Positions 58,723 to 64,000 of a stretch of 64,000 nucleotides of DNA are shown here, in pieces. The notes under the pieces were generated by a model. That model was not told the origin of the DNA. It saw only the letters and a list, made by a program, of their open reading frames with translations, and ran no database searches. Every line of letters begins with the position of its first letter. The first letter of the stretch is position 1. Position numbers and translations under genes: made by a program. The DNA is from Epiperipatus broadwayi (Eukaryota > Onychophora > Udeonychophora > Euonychophora > Peripatidae), in the NCBI GenBank assembly GCA_028023455.1, contig JAQFVV010012537.1, positions 2,480,001-2,544,000 on the forward strand. The letters run 5' to 3'.

Positions 58723-59308
58723 ATGGATAACACGGAGGAGAGGATCAAAAAGTTACAGAAAGAGATGAAAAAACAGGTAGAGATACAAGATATATTTTTA
58801 GATAAGGGTGAAGAACAAAAAAGTATTAGATCAAAATTTTACGAAGTTGTAAATGGAGCAGAAGGATTATATAGAAAATCTATTTGGACCAATTAATCAT
58901 GGTGGTAGATTGCAAATTTATATTTTAAAATGGAAGAGATGCAATTAAATAATCTTAATAAATTACAGAAAATGGAACTCCGTTATTCAACCTGAATATA
59001 CAACAGTTTATAAAGACAAAGAAGTAAGAGATTATAATAGTAGTATAGAAAATAGTGATGTTAATAAAAATCAACCAAAGGCAATAGAGTTTACTCTGAT
59101 TTAGAAATTGAGTGATGAGGATATAAATTTGAATAACTCTATGGCTCTGAGATTTATGAGAATCAAACCCTTTAGAGGAGAGTACATGGAGAATTCATCA
59201 GAATTCCTTAATAATTTAGAAGAGTTATTTTCTCTATGCCCTTTGTTAGAGAAAGGAAAGTTAACAATTTCAAGCAGTAATTGGTATGCTGATGAAAAGA
59301 CTTTTTAA
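58723..59308 (+). pseudogene. Gag-like retroelement fragment (tentative)
   Basis: A 57-codon frame opens at 58723 with a charged, probably coiled-coil stretch (TEERIKKLQKEMKKQVEIQD). A second stretch from about 58990 is open apart from one stop and contains FMRIKPFRGEYMENSSEFLN followed by NLEELFSLCPLLE. This resembles the start of retrotransposon gag domains (xFxG...xFLxxLExxF). No protease, RT or zinc knuckle was found. It could also be an unrelated decayed gene. Confidence 0.35.
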
Positions 59309-59364
59309 AAATATGCAATATAAATAAATGTCTTACATCATTTGTAAGTAATACAGTTATTTTT

Positions 59365-59475
59365 TAATTGAAAAATATATTTAGAGGTAAAATTTGTTAC
59401 ATTTGTGTTTTTATTTTGCTAAACTTTATATATATTTACAGTTAAAAGTTGTTAAATTTATGGATTTTTATAAAA
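59365..59475 (+). repeat. Direct repeat, right copy
   Basis: Partner of 58160-58275. Together they could be short flanking repeats of the gag-like unit or a simple local duplication. Confidence 0.6.
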
Positions 59476-59479
59476 AAGA

Positions 59480-60140
59480 TATTTAAAATGTAACGTTAAA
59501 CTTACAGTTCACCATTTTTAGATTATCATACAACTTTATCTTACAGTTCACCATTCTATTGTTGTTTTTAGATTAAAAAAATAATGGAAATCTACAACCT
59601 TGTTACAGATGGCCATTTAAAATATGTTTTAGGGTTTTTTTTCCTATATTTCCCCTTTTTCCGTAATGAATATATCTCTCCGTCATTGGAAACATTTGAA
59701 GTTTAGTATAAAACATGGAATATGATGGTGCAAAGCATTGTACTATGCCAGGAGGGGGGAGGATATCTGTGAAGGTATGTAGTGTTATAATAAAGAAGCA
59801 CAAGTAACATGTACCTGTTTTATTTAGGATTAAAATGTTTTTTTTTTCCGTAAGGAATATATGTCTCCACTTTTTTTTTTAGATTTGAACTTTCACATTT
59901 CACATGGTATAATGTATTACTCCTAGTGACTTATTCTGAGTGTGAAATCTATTTAAAATAATACCTCCACAGAATCTGTGGACAAATTTTATCAATTAAG
60001 TTTGTTTGTACATTACTTGGAGGTATTCTTTTAAACATAATACAAACATAGAGTAATATATCATCAGAGTAATAAATCATAGCAACAATAATACCAAAGT
60101 ACCAAACTACCAAATTAAAAGAATTTCACAAAATACATAA
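59480..60140. other. AT-rich stretch, nothing recognised
   Basis: The minus-strand open frame 59603-59803 has no recognised motif. Confidence 0.45.
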
Positions 60141-60840
60141 AAATAAATGCTTATTTACATATGTTTAAGTTTCATTTGAGAGTGATGTTTGGTAAATTCT
60201 AGATAATTTCGTTGACGTCATTCATTCAGACATCGTAAACAGTAATTTAAAGTGAGTGGTCTATCCTCACACTTTCATTTCCAGTACTTAAGATTTGCCC
60301 ATATATAAGCATTTGGGTTTTAAAGAATAAGTGGATTCATTTTATTCTTTCATAAATACTATATCTTGTGTTGGGAATGAAAGTATTCATTTATTATTAA
60401 CACTCATAAAAAGCGCATGCACAATAGCTTGAAAGGCTGATCTTTAATGTATTAGAATTTATAAACATAGCGCTATAAAATAAATGCTTATTTACATATG
60501 TTTAAGTTTTATTTGAGAGTGACGTTTAGTAAATTCTAGATAATTTCGTCGATGTCATTCATTCAGACATCGTAAACAGTAATTTAAAGTGAGTGGTCTA
60601 TCCTCATGCTTTCACTTACAGTACTTAAGATTTGCCCGTATATAAGCATTTGGGTTGGAAAGAATAAGTGGATTCATTTTATTCTTTCCTAAATACTATA
60701 TCTTGCGTTGGGAATGAAAGTATTAATTTAATATTAACACTCGTAAAAAGCGCATGCACAATAGCTTGAAAAGGCTGATCTTTAATGTATTAGAATTTAT
60801 AAACATAGCACTATAAAAATAAATGCTTATTTACATATAA
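60141..60840 (+). repeat. ~338-bp tandem duplication
   Basis: AAATAAATGCTTATTTACAT starts at 60141, 60478 and 60817, giving two full units and the start of a third (periods 337 and 339). The units differ by a few percent. Each has CTAGATAATTTCGT.GA.GTC, AAAGTGAGTGGTCTATCCTC and ends ATAAACATAGCGCTATAAAA, a tail shared with the palindrome at 45.3 kb. Confidence 0.9.
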
Positions 60841-62690
60841 AAATTAGTTAATAATTTTTAAATTGCTCTATTTAAATGATGAAAAATAATATCATTTAGC
60901 TAATTATGTGAGTGTGATAATTCAAATGTGAAAGGGGATATATAAAAGAAATGATTAAAAAAACATTAACTACTTTATAATCTACAAAACTATTTCAGTT
61001 GTTATTTTAATCATAATTTTTTTTTCCAATTTTGAATTTAATTTTGATGTAAATAATTGCATTAAAAAAGAAACCATAGAAATCAAAACGTTAAGAAGGC
61101 AATTCTCAAAAGTAACCTTTATTAGCCAAAAGATTACAAAAAATTATCGGGAACACTTACCTCTAGAGGATTACAAAGTGTTCAATGTTACAAGGCAAAA
61201 CAATTATTGACCAGGTTTACAAGGTATGTATGCTCGATAGCAAATATATCCATAAAAGGGTTGTATAATTTTGCTTAATGTGTATCTATTTATGGATGAG
61301 CACAGATCTACATTGCCCCAAAACAATCCATCAAGGGAGTGCAGCAACCCATCATAGTGGAAAAGGTGCTGAAAACTTTGACTCTGTACTCTTCTGTCAG
61401 GTTTTATGGGTAGCAGCAATAATCATCACCAGCCTGCATGCATAAACCAGACCCTCAATGACTGCCATCATCAATCACTGTGAAAGAAATGAAGAGTGCA
61501 GACCCGTGCCCACAGATATTACAACAAAACTCTATTACTGTTACAAAGATGATATTTCTAGCTGGAGTGTCTAGCATCCAGTGATATCATCTTGCACACT
61601 GAGGTCAATGGAGTTGAACATCCACTCTTAATCATTATCAAACTCCTATGTCTGCAAATGTTCAGAACAGCTGCTCAACCCACCAACCAAAGCCTTTCAG
61701 GGTTCACATTGATTTTTATTTGTTGATACTAATTGGGTCCTGTTTCTTTTGATTGAATTTCAGGTCTTGATTAGTAATCAATGATTCAAGTATAATCTGA
61801 AAGTTTGTTGTTAAACCTTGAAAAATTCTCAATAATTATTGCTTAAAAGAGTATGAATAATTTGCATCTTCAATATCTGTTTAGGTCTAAAACATTATTT
61901 GTACTCATTTTTATCTTTGAATTATTATTTCTTAGCTCAGGAATCACTTCATTGTAATTCTGTGTTGATTAGAAAATTTTCTTTTTGGGGGGGAGGCTTC
62001 TGTTCTGATCATCTGAGAAACCTGATTTTTGTGCAGGGAGATAGCTTAGGTTATTTTCTATAATGTTCAATTCTAAAATTGAGATCGAATTAACATTTAA
62101 AACTTGTTTAGCACTGCTAAAATCTGATGCAAAGATAAATTTCCTAAAACCATCATTGTTAACATATTATATTCCACGTTTTCTATGAGATTTGATGTCC
62201 AAATGAATTTCCTATTTATTCTATCAATAAAATTAGGATTTCTAGTGCCAATTCTTTTTAAAATTATTTGGTTTCATTTAAAATTATTTTTAAAAAGTTT
62301 ATAATATTCTAATGATTCTAAGAATTACTTAAGCTAGCTTTTGTCTATTTCTAATGGCATCCATTTGCATAAAACGGGATGATAGATAATTTCAATTATC
62401 ATTGAATGAAAACTGTTCCAAAACTTCTTCTAAAGATGAAAAAACACTGAAACAGATATTCACTTACATTTTGGTAAACTTTTCTTCTATGAATCTAACA
62501 ATGGACTATGACTTTGGTGAACAAAAAAGGGAGCCTGAAGCAGATTTTGAAATTGTGTAGCAAACAAGCAATGTGTTACATTGAAATAAGCAATGCTTGA
62601 AAAATCATGTGACATTTTTATTTCAGTCTGAATAAATTAATAATGATTATGACTTAAATAATTGTAAATATTATATAAGAATCATCGTTA
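60841..62690. other. Unassigned, includes a GC-richer block at 61.2-61.7 kb
   Basis: The 61200-61720 part is noticeably less AT-rich, with a minus-strand frame at 61204-61419 (GLLHSLDGLFWGNVDLCSSI) and an upstream in-frame-like MAVIEGLVYACRLVM. I recognise no family. It could be a decayed gene or an old transposon. Confidence 0.35.
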
Positions 62691-62699
62691 TCATTTTCA

Positions 62700-62990
62700 G
62701 TGATTGTTGATCTATTGAAAAAATGGAGGTCTCCCCAAGTTTAATCCAGTTTTTTTGATGCCTAATCTCTCTTTTCAACAACACATTAGCAAATTTTCTT
62801 ACTTTATTCACCCATATGATGTGATTGACTGCTAGATCTTTTTAAATCGTTGAAGTCTAATTTAAAACTTCAACTATCCATTATTATCATCTCTTTTATC
62901 AATATCTCCAGTCCAGCTCCATTTCAGTTTTTTAATTCTTTCAATGATATTAGTAATACCTGTTAGTTTTCTCATTTGCTAAAGTAGCTG
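62700..62990 (-). pseudogene. RTE-like LINE 3' end
   Basis: Minus-strand translation ends HQKNWIKLGETSIFSIDQQ, the RTE C-terminal signature. The DNA TTTAATCCAGTTTnTTTGAT and CCTA.TCTCT.TTTT block also matches 50495-50540. Confidence 0.6.
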
Positions 62991-62994
62991 TTTT

Positions 62995-63720
62995 TGAATA
63001 ATACTTCAGAACTTCAGGAAATATTGCAAAGGTTTGTATGAAAAGAAAAAAATTAAGATTAAAGATAAATGCTAAAAAGTCTAAAATAATGTTCAATAAT
63101 TTTTATTCAAAAGACAAAATAAAGATTGATAATGATGAATTAAAAGTTAACAACTTTAAATATTTTGGTTAGATTATTATTACAGATGGAAAAATAACAG
63201 ATGAAATTGATCATAGAATTAAACTTACTTATGCCCATGTGTTTAACAAGGAAATTCTTGATAAATATATTTTACCATTTCTCACACTTATGGATCTACG
63301 ACTTGGACACTTAACAAAAGATAATTCAGAGACTTCAGACCACTCAACAAAGTATGGAGGAGATGTATATTAAGAGTAACTAGAAGGGATTGAACATAAA
63401 ATAATACCCAGGTGATAAAAATAACATGTTTACTAATATTATTAAATGAATTAAGAGACTCGTGTGGGGCTGGACTAGATATATTGTTAAAAGAAATGGA
63501 CCATGAATTCTTAAACTGTATCCCTAGAGATTGTAAAAGATTTAGAAAGAGACCATGTGCACATGGATGAATAAAATAATAAAGTTTGCTTTGTGTGTGG
63601 AAGTAATACTAAAAATTAGAGAAAATGGTTTAAACGCGGAGAGACCTTCATACGGCAGTGGATCTATAATTGTTGAAAATAATGATGTTTATGATGTGTT
63701 ATTATTAGTAGCTGAATATG
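62995..63720 (+). pseudogene. RTE-like LINE RT-to-3'-end remnant
   Basis: VFLNNTSELQEILQRF follows where FADD would end. Then LRLKINAKKSKIMFNNF, DKIKIDNDELKVNNFKYF, LPFLTLMDLRLGHLT (cf. YGSETWT) and, near 63630, WFKRGETFIRQWIYN. Frames are broken. It sits head to head with the minus-strand RTE fragment ending at 62990. Confidence 0.65.
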
Positions 63721-63724
63721 TTTG

Positions 63725-64000
63725 AAAAGTTTAAATAAATTTTGAATTTTTCTTAAAGCATCTAACAATATAAATTAAATGATAAAATAGACCAACATAT
63801 AATTACAAGAAAAGTGTAGTCATCACAAACTTTCAGACAAACACAGAATAAAACAAAATCTTTTAAAAGAAGCATTAAGATACATCATTTTATTAAAAAA
63901 GCACTTAAAGCCTCTACGCTGACTTCAAGAATTTTTAATTAAGAAATACTTTTTTTTTCGCTGTAAATTTGTTTTAATTACTTCGTTAATAATTACAAAT
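63725..64000. other. AT-rich end of window
   Basis: Nothing recognised. Confidence 0.5.

Overview
The window is strongly AT-rich eukaryotic, almost certainly invertebrate-animal, non-coding DNA. I find no convincing host protein-coding gene, rRNA gene or intact tRNA gene. Every protein signal I recognise comes from a retroelement: three Penelope-like element (PLE) modules with GIY-YIG endonuclease, several non-LTR (LINE) retrotransposon remnants of Jockey/CR1-like and RTE-like type, and one weak gag-like fragment. The species cannot be fixed from this sequence. PLE + RTE + Jockey-like LINEs + tRNA-derived SINEs + hAT MITEs, on an AT-rich background with GATA/ATT microsatellites, fits many lophotrochozoans or cnidarians.

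Layout. 0-17 kb: a foldback element (3.4 kb), an 8-bp-TSD hAT MITE (1.95-2.37 kb), several copies of two dispersed families here named R1 and R2, and tRNA-like SINE pieces. 17-26 kb: LINE remnants on both strands, including a 5'-truncated LINE with an 18-bp target-site duplication and a 3' tail that has grown into a ~250-bp ATT microsatellite. 27.3-30.0 kb: two truncated PLE copies joined head to head. 30-34 kb: a TATC microsatellite, R2 and R3 repeats, and a ~725-bp palindrome (R4). 34-43 kb: LINE 3' ends and an inverted repeat enclosing a tRNA-like sequence. 42.7-48.5 kb: a dense run of palindromes around a decayed PLE. 48.6-64 kb: RTE fragments, a third PLE endonuclease, a gag-like fragment and a 338-bp tandem duplication.

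Most notable observation. Hammerhead-ribozyme-like (HHR) motifs, type I order (stem I, CUGANGA, stem II, GAAA, short stem III, NUH, stem I), recur more than twenty times. They sit in R1, R2, R4, the 3.4-kb foldback, two further palindromes and the PLEs. Many copies have complementary stem I and II arms, and several pairs of copies show compensatory base changes, for example the two arms of the 43.9-kb palindrome and the R1 copies at 6.36, 6.61 and 48.35 kb. PLEs and metazoan retrozymes are known to carry type I HHRs with minimal stem III. Here the motif is inferred to be a shared module of several non-autonomous families that coexist with PLEs able, in principle, to mobilise them. Two foldbacks carry one HHR per arm on opposite strands, and R2 joins an HHR to a tRNA-like (B-box) segment. 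All alignments were done by eye; folding and a covariance-model search would be decisive.
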